A stretch of 64,000 bases of DNA from Bacteroidales bacterium UBA3843. GTDB taxonomy: Bacteria > Bacteroidota > Bacteroidia > Bacteroidales > Paludibacteraceae. Both the position numbers and the translations under genes were made by a program. The DNA lies in NCBI GenBank assembly GCA_002392745.1, contig DGHR01000003.1, positions 186,001-250,000 on the forward strand. Direction: 5' to 3'. Each line of letters starts with the position of its first letter. Within the stretch, counting starts at the first letter, position 1. This document shows positions 49,187 to 57,868 of the stretch, piece after piece. The notes under the pieces were generated by a model, which worked only from the letters and a program-made list of their open reading frames with translations, searched no databases and was not told where the DNA came from.

Positions 49187-50693
49187 TTCCCGTAAACGCG
49201 CAGTTGCGCCCACTATCATCAAGGTGGGAGCCAACGAGATGGGCAAACTGCCGCCGCAGGCTCCGGAATTGGAAGACTCCGTATTGGGAGCGCTCATGAT
49301 AGAGAAAGAGGCCTACGGAAGCGTAGCGGATTTGTTGCGCCCGGAGGTCTTCTACAAGGACCAGAACCGCGTGATCTTCGAGGCTATCCGCGCCTTGGCG
49401 AGCAAGGAGGAACCGATTGATACCATCACTGTGTGCGAGAAACTGCGCAGTATGGGTACCCTCGCTCAGGCGGGAGGTGCTACCTACGTGGCGGACCTGA
49501 CGCGGCGTGTCGCCTCCACGGCACACCTGCGCTATCACGCGCAAATCATCGCCCAGAAAGCTACCGCGCGGGACCTGATTGCCTTGGCGGCGCAAATCGA
49601 GGAGAAAGGCTTCGACGAGACCCAGGATGTAGAGGAACTGATGCAGGAGGCGGAAGCCGGTATCTTCGAAATTTCCCAACGCTCGCAGAAACGCGACGTG
49701 ACACAAATAGACCCGGTGATAGAGGAGGCTTTCGCGCGCATGGACAAGGCGGCGAAAAACGACGGCTCTATTTCCGGTATCGCGTCCGGATTTACCGCAT
49801 TGGACAAGATTACATCCGGATGGCAGTCGCCCGACCTGATTATCATTGCCGCGCGTCCGGCGATGGGTAAAACAGCCTTCGTGCTGTCAATGGCGAAAAA
49901 CATGGCAATCGACCAGCGCATACCCGTTGCCATCTTCTCGCTGGAGATGTCCAACGTGCAGCTGATGAACCGTCTGTTCATGAACGTATGCGAGATAGAG
50001 GGTGACAAGATCAAGACGGGCAAGATGAAACCGGACGAGCGCAAACAGATGAATATCAAGGTGAATGTGATGAAGGGAGCGCCGCTGTACATGGACGACA
50101 CCCCTTCCCTCTCCATCTTCGAACTGCGCTCGAAGGCCCGCAAACTGGTGCGGGAGCATGGTATCCGGCTCATCATCATCGACTACCTCCAGCTGATGAA
50201 CGCACAGGGCTCCAGCTTCGGCAGCCGCGAGCAAGAGGTGTCAATCATATCACGCAGTCTGAAAGCATTGGCCAAGGAACTGGATATACCTATCATTGCG
50301 CTTTCCCAGCTGAACCGCGGCGTGGAGAGCCGCCAGGGTATCGAGGGCAAGACACCGCAGTTGAGCGACTTGCGCGAATCCGGAGCCATTGAACAGGACG
50401 CAGATATGGTATGCTTTATCCACAGACCGGAATACTACCATCTGTACAACGACGACAAGACCGGAAAAGACCTGCGGGGACTGGCGCAAATCATTGTGGC
50501 AAAGCATCGTAACGGTGCTACCGACTCTATCTGGCTCAGATTCCGCGGAAAATATGCAAAATTCCAAAACGAAGACGAGGGCTACGATCCCGATGAATAC
50601 AACTCACTGGCTGCCGCTCCCATGGAGAACAGCGTCTCTATCCCGTCCAGCATGAACAACTCGATGGGAGAGAGTCTCGTACAGCCCTTCTAA
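49164..50693 (+). CDS. dnaB: Replicative DNA helicase DnaB
   Basis: Hexameric helicase that unwinds the chromosome ahead of the fork. Seen: 509 residues. N-terminal DnaB domain (PPQAPELEDSVLGALMIEKEA), a linker, then the RecA-like motor with Walker A ARPAMGKTAFVL (about 232-243), Walker B RLIIIDYLQLM and the arginine-finger region PQLSDLRESGAIEQDADMV (in part), KHRNGATDSIWLRF. No intein is present. Its first 23 bases overlap the 3' end of meaB in another frame. The C-terminal tail is rich in Ser, Met and Asn. Confidence 0.96.
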   Translation: MAENSKNNSRKRAVAPTIIKVGANEMGKLPPQAPELEDSVLGALMIEKEAYGSVADLLRPEVFYKDQNRVIFEAIRALASKEEPIDTITVCEKLRSMGTLAQAGGATYVADLTRRVASTAHLRYHAQIIAQKATARDLIALAAQIEEKGFDETQDVEELMQEAEAGIFEISQRSQKRDVTQIDPVIEEAFARMDKAAKNDGSISGIASGFTALDKITSGWQSPDLIIIAARPAMGKTAFVLSMAKNMAIDQRIPVAIFSLEMSNVQLMNRLFMNVCEIEGDKIKTGKMKPDERKQMNIKVNVMKGAPLYMDDTPSLSIFELRSKARKLVREHGIRLIIIDYLQLMNAQGSSFGSREQEVSIISRSLKALAKELDIPIIALSQLNRGVESRQGIEGKTPQLSDLRESGAIEQDADMVCFIHRPEYYHLYNDDKTGKDLRGLAQIIVAKHRNGATDSIWLRFRGKYAKFQNEDEGYDPDEYNSLAAAPMENSVSIPSSMNNSMGESLVQPF

Positions 50694-50729
50694 CACCAAC
50701 GCAATCAATAAAACAATCATTTCTATTAT

Positions 50730-52127
50730 ATGCAAAGAACAGTAATCATAGACGCTCTTAAACGCACGGATTTCGGTAGCGAAATCAACGTGAGAGGCTG
50801 GGTGCGTAGCCGACGGGGAAACAAGCAGATTTCCTTTATTGCACTCAACGACGGCTCCACCATTCGCAATATTCAGATTGTTGCGGACCTCGATAAATTC
50901 AGCGAAGAGCAACTGAAACCCGTTACCACCGGAGCCTGCATCTCTGCTACAGGCATACTCGTAGAGAGCCAGGGAGCCGGACAAGCCGTAGAGATACAGC
51001 TGCGCGAATTGGAAGTGTACGGCACTGCCGATCCGGAGAAATATCCCCTGCAGAAAAAAGGCTTGTCCATGGAATACCTGCGGACCATCGCGCACTTGAG
51101 ACCGCGTACCAACACCTTCGGAGCCGTATTCCGCATCCGTCACAACATGGCTATGGCTATCCATACCTATTTCCATGAGCACGGATATTTCTATTTCCAT
51201 ACACCGCTTATCACAGCCAGCGACTGCGAGGGAGCCGGACAGATGTTCCAGGTCACGACCAAAAACCTCTATAATCTGAAAAAGACCGAGGACGGACAGA
51301 TTGACTACAGCGACGATTTCTTCGGCAAGATGACCGCATTGACGGTGAGCGGACAGCTGGAAGGCGAGCTGGGAGCCATGGCGTTGGGCAAGATTTATAC
51401 ATTCGGTCCCACGTTCCGGGCCGAGAACAGCAATACACCGCGGCACTTGGCGGAATTCTGGATGATTGAACCGGAAATAGCGTTTATCCAGAAGGACGAA
51501 CTGATGGACCTGGAGGAGGATTTCATCAAATACTGCGTCCGCTGGGCGTTGGAGCATTGCCAGGACGATTTGGAATTCCTGAACCAATATGTAGACAAAG
51601 GCCTGATTGACCGTCTCAAATCCGTCATCGATACCGAATTCGTGCGGCTGGAATATACAGAGGGTATTCGCATTCTCCAGGAGGCCGTGAAGAACGGCAA
51701 GAAATTCGAGTTCCCGTGCAACTGGGGCGATGACCTCAGCTCCGAGCACGAGCGTTTCCTCGTAGAGGAACACTTCGGAAAACCGGTTATCATGACGGAC
51801 TATCCGAAAGACATCAAGGCGTTCTATATGAAAATGAACGCCGACGGCAAGACCGTACAGGGTACGGATGTGCTGTTCCCGCAAATCGGAGAAATCATCG
51901 GCGGCTCTGTCCGCGAGGAGAATCTGGACAAACTGAACGACGAAATCGAACGGCGCCATATTCCGATGAAGGACATGTGGTGGTATCTGGATACACGCCG
52001 TTTCGGCGCGGCTCCGCATGCCGGATTCGGACTCGGATTCGAGCGACTCATGCTGTTTGTCACCGGTATGCAGAATATCAGGGACGTCATCCCCTTCCCG
52101 CGTACACCGAAAACGGCAGAATTTTAA
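50730..52127 (+). CDS. asnS: Asparagine--tRNA ligase
   Basis: Charges tRNA-Asn. Seen: 465 residues. OB-fold anticodon domain at the N-terminus (VRGWVRSRRGNKQISFIALNDG in part), then the class II catalytic core with motif 2 around FGPTFRAENSNTPRHLAEFWMIEPE (in part) and motif 3 GFGLGFERLMLFVTG (about 429-443). The RAENSNTxRH string separates AsnRS from AspRS. Length is normal. It follows dnaB by 36 bp in the same direction. Confidence 0.97.
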   Translation: MQRTVIIDALKRTDFGSEINVRGWVRSRRGNKQISFIALNDGSTIRNIQIVADLDKFSEEQLKPVTTGACISATGILVESQGAGQAVEIQLRELEVYGTADPEKYPLQKKGLSMEYLRTIAHLRPRTNTFGAVFRIRHNMAMAIHTYFHEHGYFYFHTPLITASDCEGAGQMFQVTTKNLYNLKKTEDGQIDYSDDFFGKMTALTVSGQLEGELGAMALGKIYTFGPTFRAENSNTPRHLAEFWMIEPEIAFIQKDELMDLEEDFIKYCVRWALEHCQDDLEFLNQYVDKGLIDRLKSVIDTEFVRLEYTEGIRILQEAVKNGKKFEFPCNWGDDLSSEHERFLVEEHFGKPVIMTDYPKDIKAFYMKMNADGKTVQGTDVLFPQIGEIIGGSVREENLDKLNDEIERRHIPMKDMWWYLDTRRFGAAPHAGFGLGFERLMLFVTGMQNIRDVIPFPRTPKTAEF

Positions 52128-52171
52128 TCACGCTATTATAATTAACCATAAAAACACTAACAAACAATCGT

Positions 52172-55100
52172 ATGAAAAAAATCATTTCTCTGGTGTTTGC
52201 CTTGGCCGTAGCCTATGCCGCTATGGCGCAGACATCTCTCAGAGGCCGCGTTGTTGACCAGTCTACCCAGACCCCTGTGGTAGGCGCTAAGGTCACATTG
52301 GCCAATCAAAACATTGCTACGATGACAAATGCATCAGGCGAGTTCTCTCTACTCTACCTGAACGCGACGGACGAAGAGGTCATCATTGAGGCAGAAGGCT
52401 ACATTGCCGCTATCGAACTGATCCAGTTGCAGCAGAACGTGACAAACGAGATGAAGACAGTGGAGCTGCAACAGGACATCGTCTCGCAGACACAGGACGA
52501 GATCCTGCTGAACCTGACGGAAGAGGAGATGAGCGATGATGAAGGACGGTCGCAAGCCCAGGCTTCGTCCTCGTCCGCTTCTACCGATGTGTTCAATTCG
52601 ACCGTCTCATTTGCCTGGTCCACAGCGCGTTACCGCAATCGTGGCTATGAGTCGAAAGCAGAGAGTTATTACATCGAAGGCCTGAATTTCAATTCTCAGG
52701 AGCGCGGCCAGTTCAACTATTCCGCAATGGGTGGTCTCAACGATGCCAGCCGCTACAAGGATGTAATCAACCCTATCGAAGCCAACGCATTCACCTTCGG
52801 CGGACTCGGCCAGGCTACCAACTACATGATGGGAGCCACCCGCTATGCACAAGGATGGAAAGTGGGCGTTGCGGGTACCAACCGTAACTACAAGGCGCGT
52901 GTGAACGCTACGTACGCCAGCGGCGTGATGCCGAGCGGATGGGCGGTTATCGCACAGTTGGCGTACAGATTCTCGCCCTACATTGACAACAAGGGTATCA
53001 TCGGCGAGGGTATCAAGTACTATTCCCTGGGCTATTTCCTGGCTGCAGAGAAGATCTGGGACAACAGCCGTCTGAAACTGATTACCTTCGGTGCACCTAC
53101 CGAACGCGGTCAGAACGCAGCGGTCACCCAGGAGGTGTACGACCTGACCGGCTCTATCTACTACAACCCCTATTGGGGCTACCAGAACGGCAAGGTGCGC
53201 AACTCGCGTATCGTGAAATCGTTCGACCCGACGGTGGTTGCTGCTTATGAGATCAACCTGGACGAACAGCAGAAACTGAAAGTCGCTGCCGGATACCACT
53301 ATTCATGGTATTCCAACTCCGCACTCAATTTCTACAACGCTCCGGACCCGCGTCCGGATTACTACCGCAACCTGCCTTCCGCTATGTGGGACGGCCAGAT
53401 CGCCAACCCCTATTATGAGACATCCGGTACGCAACTGTTCGACGATGCCGGTAAGCACTATCCGTGGGGTATGTTCATCGGCGAGGACATGAACGGCCGC
53501 AGTCTGGGCTCGGGATTTGTTGCCGATGATGGCAACCTCGTAGGTCCGTCGGTCAACAGAGACCAGTACAACGCGCTGGTGAACCTGTGGAAGAACCGTG
53601 ACAACAAAACCACGCAGATTGATTGGGAAAACATCTATGCGTCCAACTTTGCCAACAATGTCAACAATCCGGACGGTTCGGCACGCTATATTCTGGAGCG
53701 CCGCCACAATGATATTCAGGAGGCGTCTGCATCCGTCAACTATGTCAACACCCAGTTCAACCACCTGAAGATGACTGTCGGAGTGGAGGGCAAGTTCTCC
53801 CAGGGTATTCACTATAAGACGATTGATGACCTGCTGGGCGCCAACCAATGGATTGACGTGGATGCGTTTGCCGACCGTGATATCAAGGAACTGGCTTCCA
53901 ACAGCGGTTTCACCCAGGAGGACATCCAACTCGTGCGTATGAACGAGGTGCGTACCGGCTACAGCGATATTATCCATGCAGACGGCCGCCGCTTCGGATA
54001 CGACTACCGCATCAACATGGGCAACGCCAAGGCCTGGTTCCAGAACGAATGGTCATTCAACGAAGTGGACCTCTACTACGCACTCGCCTTCAATTACACC
54101 TCGATGCAGCGCTATACGAACATGCTCAACGGACGCGCATGGTATCTGACCAAGGTGGCGGAAGAGAAAACGGGCAGCGAGGCTTGGAAATACTATGGCA
54201 AGGCTTCCTACGATGCTGTCAAGGCCGCAGAGGCGGACGGCACTCTCAAATCGGGCAGCCGTATCATGGGTGACGCTCACCACTTCCTGGATCCTGCTTT
54301 CAAACTGGGTGCCACCTACAAGATCAACGGACGTAACCGTTTGAAACTGAATGCGTTGGTCAAGACGGAAGCACCGCTCGCGCGCGATGCATATATCTCG
54401 CAGCGTGTACACGACCGCGTGGTGGAGAATATCTACACACACGACAAGGCCAAATCGCTGGGTGATTTCTATGCAGCCAGCCAGAAAGTGGCATCCGCCG
54501 ACCTGACCTATGAGTTCAACTACCCCATCGTCCGCGGTCGTGTTACCGGTTTCTTCACCCAGACTTGGAACGGCACGGAGCTGAACGGCTATTATGACGA
54601 CGAGGCACGCACGTTTGTCAACCAGGCTATGACCGGTATCGACAAACGCTATATGGGTATCGAGGCAGCCGCTGCTGTCAAAATGGGTACCTACTTCACA
54701 TTGACGGGTGCTGCCAGCGTGGGCGACTACCGCTACACCAGCGACGCCAACTCCGTCACTTCCGCTGAAAACGGAATGCCGATGACCCAGGACCTCTCTA
54801 CCAAGGAACTGATCTTTGAGACCAGAGACAAAGTGCTGCTGAAGGGGCTCAAACTCTCTACCGGCCCGCAGGTCAACGCCAGCCTCAAACTGTCGTTCTT
54901 CCACCCGAAGATGTGGTTTGCCGACATCACGGTGAACTATCATGACTGGAACTATCTGTCTGTGGCTCCGAGCCGCCGTATGCAGGGGCTCTATACCGGT
55001 ATCCGCACCGACGGTACGGCGGTCAACGGTTGGTATGGCGACACCTATGCCAACGCTGTTCAGACCACGGACAATCAGGAGCTGCGCGTCAGTGTGGACG

Positions 55101-55486
55101 ATAACGGCAATGCGGTGTACGAAAACGCGGTGCTGGACGCCAATGGTGTTCCCGTGCTGAAATATCCGTACAACATCATGACGATGCAGGAGAGTCTGGC
55201 GGCCACCAACCCGCTCAACCGCTTCATCATCGATGCTTCGGTCGGTAAACTGATTTACCTCAAGAACCGCCAGTCAATCTCTATCAACCTCAGTGTGACC
55301 AACCTGACCAACAACACGCATTTCAAGACCGGCGGTTACCAGCAAGCCCGTCTGCCGCGTGCCGTGCGCCAGGGAGAGAAAGACTACCAGAACTCGGCTA
55401 TCACCGCCAACGCCTGGAAATACCCGTCTAAGTATTACTACGCGTGGGGTGCCAACTTCTTCCTAACAGTAACCTATAAATTCTAA
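52172..55486 (+). CDS. TonB-dependent receptor with carboxypeptidase-regulatory-like N-domain
   Basis: Outer-membrane active importer. Seen: 1104 residues. Signal peptide (MKKIISLVFALAVAYAAMAQ), a CarboxypepD_reg-like domain (SLRGRVVDQSTQTPVVGAKV in part, about 22-100), an acidic linker, a plug with ARYRNRGYESKAESYYIEGL (about 150-170), and a long run of beta strands rich in aromatic residues to the C-terminal YAWGANFFLTVTYKF, which ends in Phe as barrel proteins do. Known: TonB energy drives uptake; the cargo is not readable. Paired with the DUF5689 lipoprotein right after it (5 bp), an arrangement like SusC/SusD pairs but with a different partner. Confidence 0.9.
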   Translation: MKKIISLVFALAVAYAAMAQTSLRGRVVDQSTQTPVVGAKVTLANQNIATMTNASGEFSLLYLNATDEEVIIEAEGYIAAIELIQLQQNVTNEMKTVELQQDIVSQTQDEILLNLTEEEMSDDEGRSQAQASSSSASTDVFNSTVSFAWSTARYRNRGYESKAESYYIEGLNFNSQERGQFNYSAMGGLNDASRYKDVINPIEANAFTFGGLGQATNYMMGATRYAQGWKVGVAGTNRNYKARVNATYASGVMPSGWAVIAQLAYRFSPYIDNKGIIGEGIKYYSLGYFLAAEKIWDNSRLKLITFGAPTERGQNAAVTQEVYDLTGSIYYNPYWGYQNGKVRNSRIVKSFDPTVVAAYEINLDEQQKLKVAAGYHYSWYSNSALNFYNAPDPRPDYYRNLPSAMWDGQIANPYYETSGTQLFDDAGKHYPWGMFIGEDMNGRSLGSGFVADDGNLVGPSVNRDQYNALVNLWKNRDNKTTQIDWENIYASNFANNVNNPDGSARYILERRHNDIQEASASVNYVNTQFNHLKMTVGVEGKFSQGIHYKTIDDLLGANQWIDVDAFADRDIKELASNSGFTQEDIQLVRMNEVRTGYSDIIHADGRRFGYDYRINMGNAKAWFQNEWSFNEVDLYYALAFNYTSMQRYTNMLNGRAWYLTKVAEEKTGSEAWKYYGKASYDAVKAAEADGTLKSGSRIMGDAHHFLDPAFKLGATYKINGRNRLKLNALVKTEAPLARDAYISQRVHDRVVENIYTHDKAKSLGDFYAASQKVASADLTYEFNYPIVRGRVTGFFTQTWNGTELNGYYDDEARTFVNQAMTGIDKRYMGIEAAAAVKMGTYFTLTGAASVGDYRYTSDANSVTSAENGMPMTQDLSTKELIFETRDKVLLKGLKLSTGPQVNASLKLSFFHPKMWFADITVNYHDWNYLSVAPSRRMQGLYTGIRTDGTAVNGWYGDTYANAVQTTDNQELRVSVDDNGNAVYENAVLDANGVPVLKYPYNIMTMQESLAATNPLNRFIIDASVGKLIYLKNRQSISINLSVTNLTNNTHFKTGGYQQARLPRAVRQGEKDYQNSAITANAWKYPSKYYYAWGANFFLTVTYKF

Positions 55487-55491
55487 GCAAT

Positions 55492-56751
55492 ATGAAGACG
55501 AACAAATATCTTTTGTACTTTGTACTTAGTCCATTAGTACTTTCTTTGGCATCCTGCGAACCGAAAGCCCTGACACTGGAAGATGTCTTCACCGACGAGA
55601 CGACGCTGGCAGACGAACTGGCAGCCGAGAACCCGGAGGGCTACGAGATATACACTCTCAACCAGTTTCTGGATACCTACATGACCGAGCAGGGTAATTT
55701 CTGGAGCGACACCAGCCGCTATCGTGACCGTTCTACTGCGGATAATGTTATCTTTATGTACTCGGTGGACACGCTCCCTACCAATGGCAAGGGAATCTAT
55801 ATCCGCGGACGCGTTACAACCGATGACTGGTCCGGCAACTTCTATAAATCCATGGTTATTCAGCAGGTTGTTGCCGGTGAGCAGCAGAACTTGCGTATCT
55901 CTGTCGACCTGGGTTCAAGCGGTGGTATGTACCAAATCGGCCAGGAGATTCTCATCCGTTGCAACGGACTGGCAGTCGGACGATATGCCAACCAGCCGCA
56001 ACTATGCATCCCGTCGTACAACAACAATATCTATGCGATGAACGCTTCGCAGAAGGTCGGATGGGCTCCCGGACGTATCCAGGGCTCCGTCTTCCGCAGA
56101 GTTACACGTATGATTGGTACACCCGACGTATCCAAACTGAAATACGATGAACTGACGCTGAACGACTTGTATTCAAGCGCTAAAATCAATGCTTTCAGCA
56201 ACACCAAGGAGTGTATGGATGAAATCCGCAAACAGGACGGACGGCTCGTTATTATCAAAGGCGTGCATTTCACGGGTCAATTCGATGACCAGGGAACCGT
56301 CAAAGAATGCGAAGTCATTCACCCTGATTCCGCCAATAGCGCAAATGTATTCGCGCCGACCAGCAATAATATCGGATATCCGCAAGGACGTATTATTACG
56401 GACGGAAGCGGAAAAGCATTGATGTGCTCCAGCTCGGAGTATGCCAAGTTCGCTTATTACTACCTCCCCGGTGCAGACAAAAACGGTGTTTCACACTGCC
56501 AGGACTGGGAGGGTACCGTAACCGGTATTTTGGGCTTCTATGAAGATAAAGCAAGTGAGTTGAAAGACCTGAAGAATGAGATACATATTGAAAACGATAG
56601 TAAATCTACCGAAGCTTGGAAGAAATGGTCGGTAACTCCGCGTGGCATTCCGGGCATCGGTATCGCCGATATCAAGATGTACTACCAGGGGGATCCGGAA
56701 ATGGGTGAATGGACTCCTAAAGAGTTTGACCCGAAGGACTATAACCATTAA
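55492..56751 (+). CDS. DUF5689 lipoprotein, partner of the TonB receptor
   Basis: Seen: 419 residues. Lipoprotein signal with lipobox LASC (Cys about 23), then a body with ENPEGYEIYTLNQFLDTYM, GIYIRGRVTTDDWSGNFYKSMV, LRISVDLGSSGGMYQIGQEILI and IIKGVHFTGQF. The phrase IRGRVTTDDWSGNFYK is characteristic of the DUF5689 OB-like domain of Bacteroidetes surface lipoproteins. Known: function unknown. Inferred: binds or processes the compound imported by the receptor encoded just before. Its signal peptide is partly encoded by repeat words (TTTGTACTTTGTACTTAGTC). Confidence 0.82.
   Translation: MKTNKYLLYFVLSPLVLSLASCEPKALTLEDVFTDETTLADELAAENPEGYEIYTLNQFLDTYMTEQGNFWSDTSRYRDRSTADNVIFMYSVDTLPTNGKGIYIRGRVTTDDWSGNFYKSMVIQQVVAGEQQNLRISVDLGSSGGMYQIGQEILIRCNGLAVGRYANQPQLCIPSYNNNIYAMNASQKVGWAPGRIQGSVFRRVTRMIGTPDVSKLKYDELTLNDLYSSAKINAFSNTKECMDEIRKQDGRLVIIKGVHFTGQFDDQGTVKECEVIHPDSANSANVFAPTSNNIGYPQGRIITDGSGKALMCSSSEYAKFAYYYLPGADKNGVSHCQDWEGTVTGILGFYEDKASELKDLKNEIHIENDSKSTEAWKKWSVTPRGIPGIGIADIKMYYQGDPEMGEWTPKEFDPKDYNH
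55511..55545. repeat. TTTGTACTTAGTCCATTAGTAC-type word inside a lipoprotein signal peptide
   Basis: TTTGTACTTTGTACTTAGTC followed by CATTAGTACTTT is a chain of short words of the GTAC type. It encodes LYFVLSPLVLSL, the hydrophobic core of the signal peptide. Confidence 0.6.
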
Positions 56752-56764
56752 TCTGTTGCGGTAG

Positions 56765-57241
56765 GTGAACTGGCTTGATATCCTCTTGTTACTGCCGCTT
56801 CTGGTCGGCCTGGTACGCGGGCTGATGCGCGGGCTTGTCTCCGAGATCATCGCCATTGCGGTGGTGATTTTCGGAGTGCTCGGTTCCAGATGCTGGGCGC
56901 CGCCCTTCTCCGCATGGCTCTTACGACAATGGGCATGGCCGCAAGGCGTATGCGATGTCGTCGCATACGTGTTGCTGTTTCTCGCTATTGCCGTGATGCT
57001 GTCTATCTTCGCACGCGGACTGACCAAGTTCATGCGGGCTATTCATCTCGGATGGGCCAACCGCCTGGCGGGAGGGCTCTTCGGGATGGCGAAATATGGC
57101 ATCCTGGTGCTGGTGGTGGTCTTTGTAATGGATAAAACCAACGAGAGCTTCCATTGGCTGGACCAGTCGCCCGTAGTCAAGACATCAGTGGTCTATCCGC
57201 AGATGCTCAAAGCCACGCATTATATAGAGAACCGGAACTGA
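56765..57241 (+). CDS. CvpA family membrane protein
   Basis: Seen: 158 residues, starting with GTG at 56765 (MNWLDILLLLPLLVGLVRGL). Four hydrophobic segments, near 5-20, 25-44, 68-90 and 103-123, and the CvpA-type pattern D-ILL-P-L-GLVRGLMRGLVSE. Known: named after colicin V production in E. coli; in most bacteria the role is unclear, with suggested links to envelope stability. It lies 13 bp after the DUF5689 gene in the same direction. Confidence 0.85.
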   Translation: MNWLDILLLLPLLVGLVRGLMRGLVSEIIAIAVVIFGVLGSRCWAPPFSAWLLRQWAWPQGVCDVVAYVLLFLAIAVMLSIFARGLTKFMRAIHLGWANRLAGGLFGMAKYGILVLVVVFVMDKTNESFHWLDQSPVVKTSVVYPQMLKATHYIENRN

Positions 57242-57284
57242 CAAAAAACGCCGGGACTACCCTGCTTTCGATGTCATAAAATCT

Positions 57285-57330
57285 TTATCGGGGTTTTCTC
57301 GAGGTTTTCTCGAGGTTTTTTCGAGGTTTA
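57285..57330. repeat. TCGAGGTTTTC tandem repeat
   Basis: Four tandem near-copies of TCGAGGTTTTC fill most of the cvpA-folK gap (131 bp). No other element is seen there. Confidence 0.8.
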
Positions 57331-57372
57331 AACGGTACCACTGCCTTAGCATTATTTAGTGTTATAGTAAGG

Positions 57373-57867
57373 ATGATATATTATCTTTCTTTGGGAGCCA
57401 ATCTGGGCGAACGCGAACAAACCATCCGTCAAGCCCTGGAGCGGATAGAGCAGCAGGGGGGAACAATCCTCCGCTGCTCTTCGTTTTACTATTCCGAGCC
57501 ATGGGGGTTTCGGAGCGAACATGCCTTCTGCAATCTCTGTTGCGCGGTAGAGACGACGCTTGAGCCAATCGAGATGTTGCGCGCAACGCAATCCATAGAG
57601 CTACAGCTGGGACGAACAGAGAAATCTGTGAACGGCGAATATCACGACCGCACGATAGATATCGACCTCATACGTGCGTTCGACGACGAGGGAAAGGAAA
57701 TCATACTACAAATAACCAATCAACAATCAGAAATAAGCAACGTCCCGTTGCTCTCCCTCCCCCACCCGATCTGGCAACAGCGGGATTTTGTCCGCATCCC
57801 TCTCGCGGAAATCCTGCCTTGTACAGAAGCGCCCCTCGCGGACGGCAATGAGGTGGAGGGCAACTGA
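57373..57867 (+). CDS. folK: 2-amino-4-hydroxy-6-hydroxymethyldihydropteridine pyrophosphokinase
   Basis: Folate synthesis: transfers pyrophosphate from ATP to the pterin. Seen: 164 residues. YLSLGANLGEREQTIRQAL opens the protein, FYYSEPWGF and FCNLCCAVETTLEP follow, and RTIDIDLI (about 95-102) gives the two magnesium-binding aspartates. Pro-His near 138 (LPHPIWQQRDFVRIPL) is the usual end of the domain. A repeat word encodes ITNQQSEISN (about 116-125) in the loop before this. It overlaps nothing; the EamA gene starts 2 bp after its stop. Confidence 0.93.
   Translation: MIYYLSLGANLGEREQTIRQALERIEQQGGTILRCSSFYYSEPWGFRSEHAFCNLCCAVETTLEPIEMLRATQSIELQLGRTEKSVNGEYHDRTIDIDLIRAFDDEGKEIILQITNQQSEISNVPLLSLPHPIWQQRDFVRIPLAEILPCTEAPLADGNEVEGN
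57711..57740. repeat. AATAACCAATCAACAATCAG-type word inside folK
   Basis: AATAACCAATCAACAATCAG is a degenerate chain of the 7-bp words ACCAATC/AACAATC, related to the word at 21833-21865. In frame it encodes ITNQQSEISN. Confidence 0.6.
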
Positions 57868-57868
57868 T

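Noticed and set aside
50604..52019. A 471-codon minus-strand frame opposite asnS
   Set aside because: Shadow of asnS, whose class II synthetase motifs are unmistakable.
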